The position numbers were made by a program, and so were the translations under genes. Below, in pieces: positions 11,401 to 20,644 of a DNA stretch of 64,000 nt (position 1 is the first letter of the stretch; every line of letters begins with the position of its first letter). Source of the DNA: Verrucosispora sp. WMMD573 (GTDB lineage: Bacteria; Actinomycetota; Actinomycetes; Mycobacteriales; Micromonosporaceae). The notes beneath the pieces were generated by a model. The model ran no database searches, was not told where the DNA came from, and worked only from the letters and a program-made list of their open reading frames with translations. The stretch spans positions 2,852,001-2,916,000 of the forward strand of contig NZ_CP114901.1 of assembly GCF_027497175.1 (NCBI RefSeq), in the 5' to 3' direction.

Positions 11401-11460
11401 GATCTGTGGCAGTGCAGGGTCAACTGATCGGCGTGTCGGACACCCGAACTGCCACAGATC
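11401..11460 (+). repeat. Inverted repeat between glnD and ffh
   Basis: Perfect 13-bp arms GATCTGTGGCAGT (11401-11413) and ACTGCCACAGATC (11448-11460) enclose 34 bases. It lies 9 bases after the glnD stop, so a terminator role is possible, but the long loop and absence of a T tract are atypical. The arm sequence is unrelated to the TGATCATGA family elsewhere in the window. Confidence 0.6.
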
Positions 11461-11593
11461 GCGGCGCCCGGGCTCCCGCAGGAGCCGGGCGGGCGGGAGC
11501 GGGTATGTGGGTGGCGGGCTACCCTAGCGGTGGTCGGACAGCTCACCCGGCCTCGTTCGTGCTCATCGGAACACTGACAAACGGGATGTTCGC

Positions 11594-13153
11594 GTGTTTG
11601 ACACCTTGAGTGACCGCCTCTCCGGGATCTTCACCAAGCTCCGCGGCAAGGGACGTCTCACCGACGCCGACATCGACGCCACCGCGCGCGAGATCCGTCT
11701 CGCGCTGCTGGAGGCGGACGTCGCGCTGCCGGTGGTCAAGGGCTTCATCGCGAACGTCAAGGAGCGGGCGCGCAGCGCGGAGGTATCCCAGGCGCTCAAC
11801 CCGGCCCAGCAGATCGTCAAGATCGTCAACGAGGAACTGATCGCCGTGCTGGGCGGCGAGGGGCGGCGGCTCCAGTTCGCCAAGCAGCCGCCGACGGTGA
11901 TCATGCTGGCCGGCCTCCAGGGCTCCGGCAAGACCACGCTCGCCGGCAAGCTGGCCCGCTGGCTCAAGGCCCAGGGGCACCAGCCGCTGCTGGTCGCCGC
12001 CGACCTGCAACGTCCCAACGCCGTCGGGCAGCTCCAGGTGCTCGGTGGCCGTGCCGGTGTCGAGGTGTACGCCCCGGAGCCCGGCAACGGCGTCGGTGAC
12101 CCGGTGCAGGTGGCGAAGTCCTCGATCGAGCACGCCCGCCGGGCCGCCCGGGACGTCGTCATCGTCGACACCGCCGGCCGGCTCGGCATCGACGCGGAGA
12201 TGATGCAGCAGGCCGCCGACATCCGTGACGCGGTCAACCCGGACGAGGTCGTCTTCGTCATCGACGCCATGGTCGGTCAGGACGCGGTGCGGACGGCCGA
12301 GGCGTTCCGCGACGGCGTCGGCATCACCGGCGTGGTCCTCTCCAAGCTCGACGGCGACGCCCGTGGTGGTGCCGCGCTGTCGGTCCGCGAGGTGACCGGG
12401 CAGCCGATCCTGTTCGCCTCCACCGGCGAGAAGCTGGAGGACTTCGACGTCTTCCACCCCGACCGGATGGCCAGCCGGATCCTCGGCATGGGCGACGTAC
12501 TCACTCTGATCGAGCAGGCCGAGGCGGCCTTCGACACCGATCAGAAGGAGAAGATGACCGCCAAGCTGATGGGCGGCGAGCAGTTCACCCTGGAGGACTT
12601 CCTCGACCAGCTCATCGCGGTACGCCGGATGGGGCCGATCGCCAACGTGCTGGCCATGATGCCGGGCATGGGGCAGGTCAAGGACCAGCTCGCCGAGCTT
12701 GACGACAAGCACTTCGACCGGATCACCGCGATCATCCGGTCGATGACCCCGGCCGAGCGCACCAATCCGAAGATCATCAATGGCTCCCGGCGGGCCCGGA
12801 TCGCCAACGGCTCCGGCGTCACCGTGATGGACGTCAACCAGCTGCTCAACCGCTTCACCGACGCACAGAAGATGATGAAGCAGATGGGCGGCATGATGGG
12901 CCTGCCCGGTGCCGGGCGGCGTAAGGCGACCAAGTCGCCGAAGAACAAGCGCAAGGGCACCAAGGGTGGCAACCGGCCGCGCAGCGGCGCCGGCACCCGG
13001 GGCGTGCAGGGTGGCTTCCCGGGCGGGATGCCGCAGCTGCCCCCGGGGATGAACCCCGACGACCTGGCCGCCGGTCAGGGCCTGCCGCCCGGATTCAAGC
13101 TGCCGAAGATCGACTTCAACAAGTTCGGCAAGGACGGCAAGCCGCCGCGCTGA
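11594..13153 (+). CDS. ffh: Signal recognition particle protein Ffh
   Basis: This 519-residue SRP54 homologue binds signal peptides and 4.5S RNA. The N domain leads into the GTPase with LQGSGKTTLAGKLA, DLQRPNAVGQL, DTAGRLGID and SKLDGDARGG, followed by a Met-rich M domain (about 330-440) containing MMPGMGQVK and MMKQMGGMMG. The C-terminus is a long basic then Gly/Pro/Met-rich tail (about 440-519), longer than in E. coli. The GTG start gives VFDTLSDRLSG, matching the family N-terminus. No SRP RNA gene was seen nearby. Confidence 0.97.
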   Translation: MFDTLSDRLSGIFTKLRGKGRLTDADIDATAREIRLALLEADVALPVVKGFIANVKERARSAEVSQALNPAQQIVKIVNEELIAVLGGEGRRLQFAKQPPTVIMLAGLQGSGKTTLAGKLARWLKAQGHQPLLVAADLQRPNAVGQLQVLGGRAGVEVYAPEPGNGVGDPVQVAKSSIEHARRAARDVVIVDTAGRLGIDAEMMQQAADIRDAVNPDEVVFVIDAMVGQDAVRTAEAFRDGVGITGVVLSKLDGDARGGAALSVREVTGQPILFASTGEKLEDFDVFHPDRMASRILGMGDVLTLIEQAEAAFDTDQKEKMTAKLMGGEQFTLEDFLDQLIAVRRMGPIANVLAMMPGMGQVKDQLAELDDKHFDRITAIIRSMTPAERTNPKIINGSRRARIANGSGVTVMDVNQLLNRFTDAQKMMKQMGGMMGLPGAGRRKATKSPKNKRKGTKGGNRPRSGAGTRGVQGGFPGGMPQLPPGMNPDDLAAGQGLPPGFKLPKIDFNKFGKDGKPPR

Positions 13154-13340
13154 GCGTGTCGGTGACGCCAGGTGGTCGGGCCCGACGTGGTCGCCATCCG
13201 CCGCGAGCACGCCAACCACTCGCCCCTCCCTTTTCGTCACCGAGCGACTGTGGAAGGTGTCCGTCGACCTGCCCGCGTTGACCGCGCGGCGGGCGGGGCT
13301 TCTCGCACGCGACGGGGAGTGATCGGGTAGGACTGTGCGC

Positions 13341-14420
13341 ATGGCTCTGCATGTGCGCGGTGTGCTCCTGCCCGACGACGAGGTACGCGACCTGTGGCTG
13401 GTCGGCGACCGGGTCACCTTCGAACCGGTGCCCGGCGCGGAGACGGTCGCCGACGGCGGGTTCATCCTGCCCGGCCTCGTGGACGCGCACTGCCACATCG
13501 GCATCGCCCGGGGCGGCGCACCTATCACCTCGCTGGACCAGGCGCGCGCGTTGGCGCGGATCGACCGGGACGCCGGCGTCCTCGCTCTCCGGGACGCGGG
13601 ATCGCCCTTCCCGTACCCGGAACTGGACGACGAACCCGACCTGCCCCGGCTGGTCCGGGCCGGCCGGCACGTGGCACCGCCCAAGCGGTACCTGCGCGAC
13701 ATCGGTGTGGAGGTCGGCGCCGCCGAGGTGGCCGCCACCGTGGCGGAGCAGGCCACCGCCGGCAACGGCTGGGTGAAGCTGGTCGGGGACTGGATCGACC
13801 GGGGCGTCGGTGACCTGGCACCGGCCTGGGACGCCGACACGATGACCGCCGCCGTGGCCGCCGCGCACGCCGCCGGGGCACGCGCCGCCGTGCACACGTT
13901 CAGCGAGTCGGCGGTGGAGATCATGGTGCGGGCCGGGGTGGACTCCGTCGAGCACGGCACCGGGCTCAGCCTCGACCTGATCGACCTGATGGCCCGGCAG
14001 GGCACCGCGCTGATCCCCACGATGATCAACATCCGCACCTTCGGCCACATCGCCGACCAGGCCCGGGCGAAGTTTCCCGGGTACGCCGAGCACATGCTCG
14101 CCCTGCGCGACCGCTTCCCGCAGGTGGTGCGGTCCGCGTACGAGGCCGGTGTGCCGATCTACGTCGGTACCGATGCCGGTGGCGGCATCGACCACGGTCT
14201 CGCCGTCGAGGAGATGCTCCTGCTGCACGAGCAGGCCGGCATGTCCGCCCTGGACGTGCTCGCCGCCGCCTCCTGGGGGGCCCGCGCCTGGCTCGGCCTT
14301 CCCGGCCTGGTCGAAGGCGGCCTGGCCGACCTCGCCATCTACCCCCAGGACCCCCGCCAGGACCTCACCACCCTCCGCACCCCCACCCACCTCATCCTCC
14401 GCGGCCACCCCCTCCCCTGA
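13341..14420 (+). CDS. Amidohydrolase-family protein
   Basis: A protein of about 359 residues with the metal-dependent amidohydrolase (imidazolonepropionase/dipeptidase-like) barrel. Visible motifs are the metal pair VDAHCHIG, a candidate bridging Lys in VKLVGDW, His in AVHTFSES, VEHGTGLS, and the catalytic Asp in GTDAGGGIDHG. The ATG at 13341 has a purine-rich GTAGGA at good spacing; a GTG at 13335 is an alternative. It is a single gene with its own intergenic regions. The substrate is unknown. Confidence 0.85.
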   Translation: MALHVRGVLLPDDEVRDLWLVGDRVTFEPVPGAETVADGGFILPGLVDAHCHIGIARGGAPITSLDQARALARIDRDAGVLALRDAGSPFPYPELDDEPDLPRLVRAGRHVAPPKRYLRDIGVEVGAAEVAATVAEQATAGNGWVKLVGDWIDRGVGDLAPAWDADTMTAAVAAAHAAGARAAVHTFSESAVEIMVRAGVDSVEHGTGLSLDLIDLMARQGTALIPTMINIRTFGHIADQARAKFPGYAEHMLALRDRFPQVVRSAYEAGVPIYVGTDAGGGIDHGLAVEEMLLLHEQAGMSALDVLAAASWGARAWLGLPGLVEGGLADLAIYPQDPRQDLTTLRTPTHLILRGHPLP

Positions 14421-14468
14421 ACCCACGCCCGTTCCGCCGTGCCGCCTGCCCGCCCGCGGTGGCCAAGA

Positions 14469-14507
14469 GGTTTGCGTCGGGTTCCGAGCCATCGGGCGAC
14501 GCAAACC
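14469..14507. repeat. Inverted repeat after the amidohydrolase gene
   Basis: Perfect 11-bp arms GGTTTGCGTCG (14469-14479) and CGACGCAAACC (14497-14507) with a 17-base loop lie between the amidohydrolase stop and proS. This may be a terminator or another member of the intergenic palindrome collection seen in this window. Confidence 0.55.
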
Positions 14508-14592
14508 CCGTGATCAACGCGGAGGTGTGGGCTCGGCGGTGGGGGTGGGTTGGGCGTGGGTGGCGGACGGTGGGCGCATAGGATGTGCGGTC

Positions 14593-15999
14593 ATGGCGCG
14601 CGTGCTTACTCCCCGGGCGGAGGACTTTCCTCGCTGGTACCAGGATCTGATCGCCAAGGCGAAGCTGGCCGACAACGGGCCGGTGCGAGGGACCATGGTG
14701 ATCCGGCCGGCCGGCTATGCCATCTGGGAGCGGATGCAGGCCGAGATGGACGACCGGATCAAGGCAGCCGGTGCGGAGAATGCGTACTTCCCGCTGTTCA
14801 TCCCGGAGAGCTACCTCAAGCGCGAGGCCGAGCACGTCGAGGGTTTCTCGCCGGAGCTGGCGGTGGTCACCCACGGTGGCGGCAAGCAGCTCGCCGAGCC
14901 GGTGGTGGTGCGACCCACCAGCGAGACGGTAATCGGTGAGTTCATGGCCAAGTGGATCGACTCCTACCGGGACCTGCCGCTGCTGCTCAACCAATGGGCC
15001 AACGTGGTCCGCTGGGAGCTGCGCCCCCGGGTGTTCCTGCGGACCAGCGAGTTCCTCTGGCAGGAGGGGCACACCGCGCACGCCACCCGGGCCGACGCCC
15101 GCGCCTACGCCCGCAAGATCCTGCACGAGGCGTACGAGGACCTGATGGTCAGTGTGCTCGGCATCCCGGTGGTGGTCGGGCTCAAGACCGCCCGCGAGCG
15201 TTTCGCCGGGGCGACCGCCACCTACACCTGCGAAGGCATGATGGGCGACGGCAAGGCGCTCCAGCTGGGCACCAGCCACGAGCTGGGCCAGAACTTCGCC
15301 AAGGCGTTCGACATCAGCTACTCCTCGGCCGAGGGCGGCCGGGAGCACGCCTGGACGACATCCTGGGGCACCTCGACCCGGATGCTCGGCGGCCTGATCA
15401 TGTGCCACGGCGACGACAACGGGCTGCGGGTGCCGCCACGGCTGGCACCGACCCAGGCGTATGTCATGGTGGTCAAGGACGGCGACGGTGTCACCGAGGC
15501 GGCGGCCAAGCTGCGCGACGCGCTGCGCGACGCCGGTGTCCGGGTCGCGCTCGACGACCGCACCGACACCCCGTTCGGCCGCCGGGCCGTCGACGCCGAG
15601 CTGCGCGGCTATCCGGTACGCGTCGAGGTCGGCCCCCGCGATCTGGCCGCCGGCAACGCGGTGGTGGTCCGTCGTACCGACGGCTCGAAGGCCCCCACGC
15701 CGGTGGCGGACGTGGTCGGTGCGGTGCTCGCCGCCCTCGACGCCGACCAGCGGGCGCTGCACGACCAGGCGCTCGCTTTCCGTGAGTCGCGCACGGTCGA
15801 CGTGGCGACGCTGGACGAGGCGCTGGAGGCGGCAGCCACCGGCTGGGCCCGCGTCCCGTGGTCGGCGGTCGGCGTCGACGGCGAGGCGAAGGCCAACGCC
15901 CAGGGCGTCACCGTTCGCTGCCTGGTCCGTGCCGACGGCACCGTCCCCGACACCGAGACCGAACCCAACCTCATCACCATCCTCGCCCGCGCCTACTAA
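14593..15999 (+). CDS. proS: Prolyl-tRNA synthetase, short archaeal/eukaryotic type
   Basis: A 468-residue class II synthetase that charges tRNA-Pro. Motif 2 appears as RTSEFLWQEGHTAH and motif 3 as GTSTRMLGGLIMCHGDD; the HGDDNGLRVPP segment and the extreme C-terminal Tyr (ILARAY) are hallmarks of the archaeal/eukaryotic-like ProS class. Its length leaves no room for the bacterial INS editing domain between motifs 2 and 3. The frame is open far upstream, but homology begins at the ATG giving MARVLTPRAEDFPRWY. In many actinobacteria a longer bacterial-type proS follows ispG; here that site is occupied by other genes. Confidence 0.93.
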   Translation: MARVLTPRAEDFPRWYQDLIAKAKLADNGPVRGTMVIRPAGYAIWERMQAEMDDRIKAAGAENAYFPLFIPESYLKREAEHVEGFSPELAVVTHGGGKQLAEPVVVRPTSETVIGEFMAKWIDSYRDLPLLLNQWANVVRWELRPRVFLRTSEFLWQEGHTAHATRADARAYARKILHEAYEDLMVSVLGIPVVVGLKTARERFAGATATYTCEGMMGDGKALQLGTSHELGQNFAKAFDISYSSAEGGREHAWTTSWGTSTRMLGGLIMCHGDDNGLRVPPRLAPTQAYVMVVKDGDGVTEAAAKLRDALRDAGVRVALDDRTDTPFGRRAVDAELRGYPVRVEVGPRDLAAGNAVVVRRTDGSKAPTPVADVVGAVLAALDADQRALHDQALAFRESRTVDVATLDEALEAAATGWARVPWSAVGVDGEAKANAQGVTVRCLVRADGTVPDTETEPNLITILARAY

Positions 16000-16001
16000 C
16001 C

Positions 16002-16037
16002 CCCCCACCCCCACCCCCACCCCCACCCCCACCCCCA
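16002..16037 (+). repeat. Hexanucleotide tandem repeat (CCCCCA)6
   Basis: Adenines occur at exact 6-base intervals from 16007 to 16037 in a C tract immediately after the proS stop. It ends 5 bases before the TGATCATGA palindrome at 16043. Confidence 0.9.
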
Positions 16038-16042
16038 CCTCG

Positions 16043-16103
16043 GTTGATCATGAGGTTATTGGCAGTTTCAGAGATCGAACACGCCGCTAACCTCATGATC
16101 AAC
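16043..16103. repeat. Long-armed palindrome, TGATCATGA family copy 1
   Basis: Arms GTTGATCATGAGGTTA (16043-16058) and its perfect complement (16088-16103) are 16 bp with a 29-base loop. It shares the core TGATCATGARGTT with palindromes at 34325, 42158 and 43554. It lies between proS and the DUF402 gene, which point the same way. Confidence 0.9.
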
Positions 16104-16135
16104 GGTGAGTCTGGGGGTGGGGGTAGGGTCGGGGT

Positions 16136-16783
16136 GTGGGGTTTACGGCGGGGCGGTTGGTCGTGCACCGTAACGTGCGGCGGGGGCGGATCGGCTGGGT
16201 CCGGCCGGCCCGGGTGGTCAGCGACGACGAGCGAGGGCTGCTGCTCTGGGTGGCCGAGGGCACGCCGGTGGCCGGCGAGGTCAACGAGGCCGGGCTGGGC
16301 ATGCGGGCGGTGCCCTTCCGGGAATGGCTGACCCCGACCTACCGGCTGGCGCAGGGCCGCTGGAACGGTCCACCGTTGTTGAAGTTCCTGCCCGTCGGCG
16401 CCTCTCATTCCGTCTGGTGGTTCCGCGACGTGCGGGGCCGCTTCGCTGGCTGGTACGTCAACCTGGAGGAGCCGGGCGTCCGGTGGGACGACGGCGGGCT
16501 GGCCGGCGTGGACATCATTGACCAGGACCTCGATGTGTGGGTCCGTCCGGACCGCAGCTGGGAGTGGAAGGACGAGGACGAGTTCGTCGAGCGGCTGGCC
16601 TTCCCGGAGCACTACTGGGTGACCGACGAGGCGGCGGTGCGGGCCGAGGGCAAACGAGTGATCGCACTGGCCGAGGCGGGGGTCTTTCCGTTCGACGGCA
16701 CCTGGTGTGACTTCACCCCGCCGGCGGGCTGGACCGCTCCCGATCGCCTGCCCGAAGGCTGGGACCGCCCCCCGGCACGTTGA
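16136..16783 (+). CDS. DUF402 domain protein
   Basis: A 215-residue protein with the DUF402 beta-barrel (about 50-190). Landmarks are the WWFRDVRGRFAGWYVNLEEP stretch, the acidic DIIDQDLDVWV strand and WEWKDEDEF, which supply the conserved aromatic and Asp/Glu residues. Characterised DUF402 proteins include nucleoside di/triphosphate phosphatases and FomD, a cytidylyl-fosfomycin hydrolase, so a metal-dependent phosphohydrolase is inferred. The GTG start (VGFTAGRLVVHR) follows a G-rich site. It is monocistronic between proS and rpsP. Confidence 0.75.
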   Translation: MGFTAGRLVVHRNVRRGRIGWVRPARVVSDDERGLLLWVAEGTPVAGEVNEAGLGMRAVPFREWLTPTYRLAQGRWNGPPLLKFLPVGASHSVWWFRDVRGRFAGWYVNLEEPGVRWDDGGLAGVDIIDQDLDVWVRPDRSWEWKDEDEFVERLAFPEHYWVTDEAAVRAEGKRVIALAEAGVFPFDGTWCDFTPPAGWTAPDRLPEGWDRPPAR

Positions 16784-17032
16784 CGAGTTTGGTGTGTCCT
16801 TCGTCACATGAGTGCCGCCTCGGGTGATGCCGGCCGGTGCGGTGTGAGCGTTCCGCTCGGGATCTGGCAGAATGGCTGGCTGGTATCCGGCGCGCGTCCG
16901 GCGCCCTCTAACCCGGGCACGTCGCCAGTCCACCCGAGTAGTCTCCGGCCCAACCCCACTGTGCCGGTTGGCGCTCACCCGTGCACACCACCCGTACCGG
17001 GTCGGTGAGATCGCAACAGGAGCGAAACAACC

Positions 17033-17494
17033 GTGGCCGTAAAGATCCGGCTCCTGCGGATGGGCAAGATCCGCAACCCGCAGTACCGCATCGTCGTCGC
17101 CGACTCGCGTACCAAGCGCGACGGCCGGGCGATCGAGTTCGTCGGCATCTACCAGCCGAAGGAGGACCCTTCGGTCATCGAGGTCAAGTCGGAGCGGGTC
17201 CAGTACTGGCTCTCCGTCGGCGCCCAGCCCAGCGAGGCGGTGCAGCGGCTGCTGGAGCTGACCGGCGACTGGCAGAAGTTCAAGGGCCTGCCGGCCCCGC
17301 CTCCGCTGAAGGTGGCTGCCGAGCGGGCCGACCGCAAGGCGGCCTACGAGGCCGAGGCGAAGGCCGCCGCAGGTGTGGCCGACACCCCTGCCAAGCCGGC
17401 GAAGAAGGCCGCCAAGGCCGCCGAGGCGCCGAAGGCCGAGGAGGCCCCGAAGGCCGAGGAGCAGCCCGCCGCGGACTCCGGCGAGCAGGCCTGA
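17033..17494 (+). CDS. rpsP: 30S ribosomal protein bS16
   Basis: A 153-residue protein: the first ~80 residues are canonical bS16 ([30 protein letters not shown]), followed by an actinobacterial Ala/Lys/Glu/Pro-rich tail with APKAEE repeats. The GTG start has an AGGAG site. A 249-bp leader precedes it (16784-17032) in which no other gene is seen; this probably holds the promoter of the rpsP-khpA-rimM-trmD operon. Confidence 0.97.
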   Translation: MAVKIRLLRMGKIRNPQYRIVVADSRTKRDGRAIEFVGIYQPKEDPSVIEVKSERVQYWLSVGAQPSEAVQRLLELTGDWQKFKGLPAPPPLKVAAERADRKAAYEAEAKAAAGVADTPAKPAKKAAKAAEAPKAEEAPKAEEQPAADSGEQA

Positions 17495-17495
17495 C

Positions 17496-17729
17496 ATGGC
17501 GCTGCGGCCGGCGTTGGAGCACCTGGTCAAGGGCATCGTCGACCACCCCGACGATGTACGCGTCCGGATGGTCGATTCCCGTCGAGGGAAGCGGCTGGAG
17601 GTCCGGGTGCATCCCGAGGACCTGGGCACCGTGATCGGGCGGTCCGGCCGGACCGCCAAGGCGCTGCGTCAGGTGATCGGCTCCATCGGTGGGCGCGGCG
17701 TACGCGTCGACATCGTCGACTCGTACTGA
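17496..17729 (+). CDS. khpA: KH-domain RNA-binding protein KhpA
   Basis: A 77-residue single KH domain protein (MALRPALEHLVKGIVDHP, GxxG loop in VIGRSGRTAKAL). KhpA-type proteins bind RNA, often with KhpB/Jag, and the gene lies between rpsP and rimM in most Gram-positive genomes. Its start is one base past the rpsP stop and its stop overlaps the rimM start (ATGA), so translation is coupled. Confidence 0.93.
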   Translation: MALRPALEHLVKGIVDHPDDVRVRMVDSRRGKRLEVRVHPEDLGTVIGRSGRTAKALRQVIGSIGGRGVRVDIVDSY

Positions 17730-18286
17730 TGCTGCTCATCGTCGGCAGGATCGGTAAGCCGCACGGCATCCGTGGTGAGGTAACCGTGGAGGTGCGTACC
17801 GACGAGCCCGAGACGCGCTTCGCCCCCGGCATGGTGTTGAGCACCGTGCCGGGGGTGACAGCCGCCCAGCCCGCACCGGACGCTCCCGGTGTGCTGTTCC
17901 GGACGCCCGACACGTTGACCGTCGAGTCCGCGCGTCGGCACCAGGAGCGACTGCTGGTCGCCTTCGAAGGGGTGCTGGACCGCGACGTCGCCGAGGCGCT
18001 GCGGGGCACCCTGCTCGCGGTGGACAGCGCCGACGTCCCCCCGCCGGAGGATCCGGAGGAGTTCCACGATCATCAGTTGGTCGGGCTGGCGGTGGTCACG
18101 CCGACCGGCGAGCGACTGGGCGAGGTGGCCCGGATCGACCACGCTCCCGCCTCCGATCTGCTGGTGCTGCGGCGTCCCGAGGGGCACACGGCGTTGATCC
18201 CGTTCGTCAAGGCGATCGTTCCCGAGGTCGATCTCGCCGGTGGCCGGGTCGTGGTGAATCCACCCGGCGGCCTGCTCGATCTCTAG
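17729..18286 (+). CDS. rimM: Ribosome maturation factor RimM
   Basis: A 185-residue 16S rRNA processing factor for the 30S head; it binds uS19. The N-terminal RimM barrel starts VGRIGKPHGIRGEVTVEV and the second half is a PRC-barrel (DHQLVGLAVV onward, ending GGRVVVNPPGGLLDL). The ATG overlaps the khpA stop by one base. trmD follows 15 bases later. Confidence 0.96.
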   Translation: MLLIVGRIGKPHGIRGEVTVEVRTDEPETRFAPGMVLSTVPGVTAAQPAPDAPGVLFRTPDTLTVESARRHQERLLVAFEGVLDRDVAEALRGTLLAVDSADVPPPEDPEEFHDHQLVGLAVVTPTGERLGEVARIDHAPASDLLVLRRPEGHTALIPFVKAIVPEVDLAGGRVVVNPPGGLLDL

Positions 18287-18301
18287 CTGGCGGAGCCCCT
18301 G

Positions 18302-19075
18302 ATGCGCGTCGACATCGTGTCGATCTTCCCGGAGTACTTCGCCCCGCTCGACCTGTCGCTGATCGGCAAGGCGCGGGCCAACGGCACCTTGCGGTTGGCC
18401 GTACACGATCTGCGGGGTTGGACCCACGACGTGCATCGCACCGTCGACGACACCCCGTACGGCGGCGGGCCCGGCATGGTGATGCGGCCGGAGCCGTGGG
18501 GTGAGGCGTTGGATGCCCTGGCACCAGCGGAGCTGACCCCGCCGCGGCTGCTGGTGCCGTCGCCGGCCGGCGTGCCCTTCACCCAGGCGATGGCCCACGA
18601 GTTGGCCGACGAGCCGCGCCTGCTGTTCGCCTGCGGCCGGTACGAGGGCATCGACCAGCGGGTCCTCGACCACGCCGCGACGCGGATGCCGGTCACCGAG
18701 GTGAGCCTCGGTGACTACGTGCTCTTCGGCGGCGAGGTGGCGGTGCTGGTGATCCTGGAGGCGGTGACCCGGCTGCTGCCGGGGGTGCTCGGCAACGCCG
18801 GCTCACTGGCCGAGGAGTCCCACGCGCACGGGCTGCTGGAGGCACCGATGTACACGAAGCCGGCGAGCTGGCGCGGACTGCTGGTGCCGGAGGTGCTCCG
18901 CTCCGGCGACCACGGCCGGATCGCCCGCTGGCGTCGCGACGAGGCGCTGGTCCGCACCGGTCGCCGCCGGCCGGACATGCTCACCGGCCTGGACCCGCAG
19001 AGCCTGGACAAACGGGACGCGGCGGCGTTGGACCGGGCCGGATTTCAGGTGCCCGGATCGGATGTGGCAAAGTAG
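18302..19075 (+). CDS. trmD: tRNA (guanine-N1-)-methyltransferase TrmD
   Basis: A 257-residue SPOUT methyltransferase that makes m1G37 in tRNA. Motifs: [23 protein letters not shown], the knot segment [11 protein letters not shown] and [13 protein letters not shown]. It follows rimM closely in the conserved rpsP-rimM-trmD-rplS order. About 145 bp separate it from rplS, allowing separate leader control of rplS. Confidence 0.97.
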   Translation: MRVDIVSIFPEYFAPLDLSLIGKARANGTLRLAVHDLRGWTHDVHRTVDDTPYGGGPGMVMRPEPWGEALDALAPAELTPPRLLVPSPAGVPFTQAMAHELADEPRLLFACGRYEGIDQRVLDHAATRMPVTEVSLGDYVLFGGEVAVLVILEAVTRLLPGVLGNAGSLAEESHAHGLLEAPMYTKPASWRGLLVPEVLRSGDHGRIARWRRDEALVRTGRRRPDMLTGLDPQSLDKRDAAALDRAGFQVPGSDVAK

Positions 19076-19220
19076 GGGGGTTGCCGCAGTCGTCTGCGCC
19101 CGTGGGCGGCTGCGAGGATCTTCGACCGGGGTCGGTTCGCACCGGCCACCACCCGGGGATCAGTATCACCCATCCGCGCGCCGAGTGACGGTGCGCCGTG
19201 AGCCTCACGAGGACACAGCG

Positions 19221-19577
19221 ATGAACATCCTGGACGCCCTTGACGCCCAGTCGAAGCGCACCGACCTGCCCGACTTCCGTGCCGGTGACACCGTCAAGGT
19301 GCACGCCCGGGTGGTTGAGGGAGCCCGGTCCCGGGTCCAGATCTTCCAGGGCGTCGTCATCCGTCGCCAGGGCGCCGGGCTGCGCGAGACCTTCACCGTC
19401 CGTAAGCTCAGCTTCGGCGTCGGCGTCGAGCGGACCTACCCGATCAACAGCCCGGCGATCGACCGGATCGAGGTCGTGGTTCGCGGTGACGTCCGCCGGG
19501 CCAAGCTCTACTACCTGCGTGAGCTGCGCGGCAAGAAGGCCAAGATCAAGGAGCTGCGCGAGAAGCAGCCGAGCTGA
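19221..19577 (+). CDS. rplS: 50S ribosomal protein bL19
   Basis: A 118-residue bL19 with family motifs [43 protein letters not shown] and a basic C-terminus [10 protein letters not shown]. The frame is open upstream from 19062, but the conserved N-terminus [10 protein letters not shown] starts at the ATG at 19221, preceded by GAGGA. A strong terminator follows. Confidence 0.97.
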   Translation: MNILDALDAQSKRTDLPDFRAGDTVKVHARVVEGARSRVQIFQGVVIRRQGAGLRETFTVRKLSFGVGVERTYPINSPAIDRIEVVVRGDVRRAKLYYLRELRGKKAKIKELREKQPS

Positions 19578-19695
19578 CATCGCGCTACGCCACGCCGCCC
19601 GAGCTGCGCGTATGCCGTACTGCCCAGTCCGCACTACCCTGGTCGTACGGGCGCAGCGCGGCGGTGACCCGCCTCCTGTGTGGCGGGTGACCTCC

Positions 19696-19737
19696 ACTAC
19701 CGCCCGGGGAGCCTCGACGAGGTTCCCGGGCGGTAGT
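19696..19737 (+). terminator. Rho-independent terminator after rplS
   Basis: A 13-bp perfect stem ACTACCGCCCGGG (19696-19708) / CCCGGGCGGTAGT (19725-19737) is followed by TGTTTCT. It closes the ribosomal operon ahead of the signal peptidase genes. Confidence 0.85.
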
Positions 19738-19756
19738 TGTTTCTGCGGACCGGGGA

Positions 19757-20644
19757 GTGAGCGTGGTACAGGCGCTTGACGACAGCGGCGCGGCCGATCC
19801 GTGGCGTCGGCGCACCCGGCGCGGTAAGCGGCAGATGCCGCTCTGGCAGGAGTTGCCGCTGCTGCTCATCGTCGCCTTCTGCCTCGCGGTGCTGATCCGT
19901 AGCTTCCTGCTCCAGGCGTTCTACATCCCCTCCGGCTCGATGGAGGACACCCTGCTCGTCGGGGACCGGGTGGTGGTCAACAAGGTCGTCTACGACGTCC
20001 GGAACCCGCAGCGGGGCGAGGTGGTGGTCTTCCGGGGCACCGACCAGTGGGTTCCGCAGGTGGATGCGCAGCCGCCCACCACCTTCGCTGACAAGCTGGG
20101 CCGCACCATCGGTGACCTGATCGGCGTCGGTCGTCCGGGCGAGAAGGACTTCATCAAGCGCGTCATCGCGCTGCCCGGGGACCGGGTGAGCTGCTGTGAC
20201 GACCAGGGGCGGGTGCTGGTCAACGGCACTCCGTTGGACGAGTCGGCGTACGTGCTGCGGGACTCGCCACTGGATCTCGCACCGAATCCGCAGGAGTGTC
20301 GCTCCCGGCGGTTCGAGGAGATCGTCGTGCCGCCCGGTCACATGTTCGTCCTCGGCGACCACCGGCAGGTCTCGCTTGACGCGCGCTGCCAGGGCACCGT
20401 ACCGATCGACAACGTGGTCGGGCGGGCATTCGCGGTGGTCTGGCCGTCCGACAGGTGGCATTCGCTGCCGATCCCGGAGACCTTCGCCACCGTTGCCCCG
20501 CCCCCGACGGCGGGTGGCGCGGCCCCGGTACGCCCCGACCCCGACGGAGGTGTCGTCCTGCTCCTCCCGATTACGGCCGCACTATCCGTTCTCGCGAGTT
20601 CCGGACGGTGGCGCTCGGTCGGGCAACGTAGGCTCCTCCCGTGA
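19757..20644 (+). CDS. lepB: Signal peptidase I (longer paralogue)
   Basis: A 295-residue type I signal peptidase. A transmembrane anchor (about 31-52) is followed by the catalytic Ser in YIPSGSMEDTL, the Lys in FIKRVIALPGDRV and the box FVLGDHRQVSLDAR. Relative to the next gene it has an insert before the Lys box (about 88-130) and a second hydrophobic segment near the C-terminus (VVLLLPITAALSVLA). GTG starts at 19757 or 19763 are possible. Its stop overlaps the next lepB start by four bases. Confidence 0.93.
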   Translation: MSVVQALDDSGAADPWRRRTRRGKRQMPLWQELPLLLIVAFCLAVLIRSFLLQAFYIPSGSMEDTLLVGDRVVVNKVVYDVRNPQRGEVVVFRGTDQWVPQVDAQPPTTFADKLGRTIGDLIGVGRPGEKDFIKRVIALPGDRVSCCDDQGRVLVNGTPLDESAYVLRDSPLDLAPNPQECRSRRFEEIVVPPGHMFVLGDHRQVSLDARCQGTVPIDNVVGRAFAVVWPSDRWHSLPIPETFATVAPPPTAGGAAPVRPDPDGGVVLLLPITAALSVLASSGRWRSVGQRRLLP

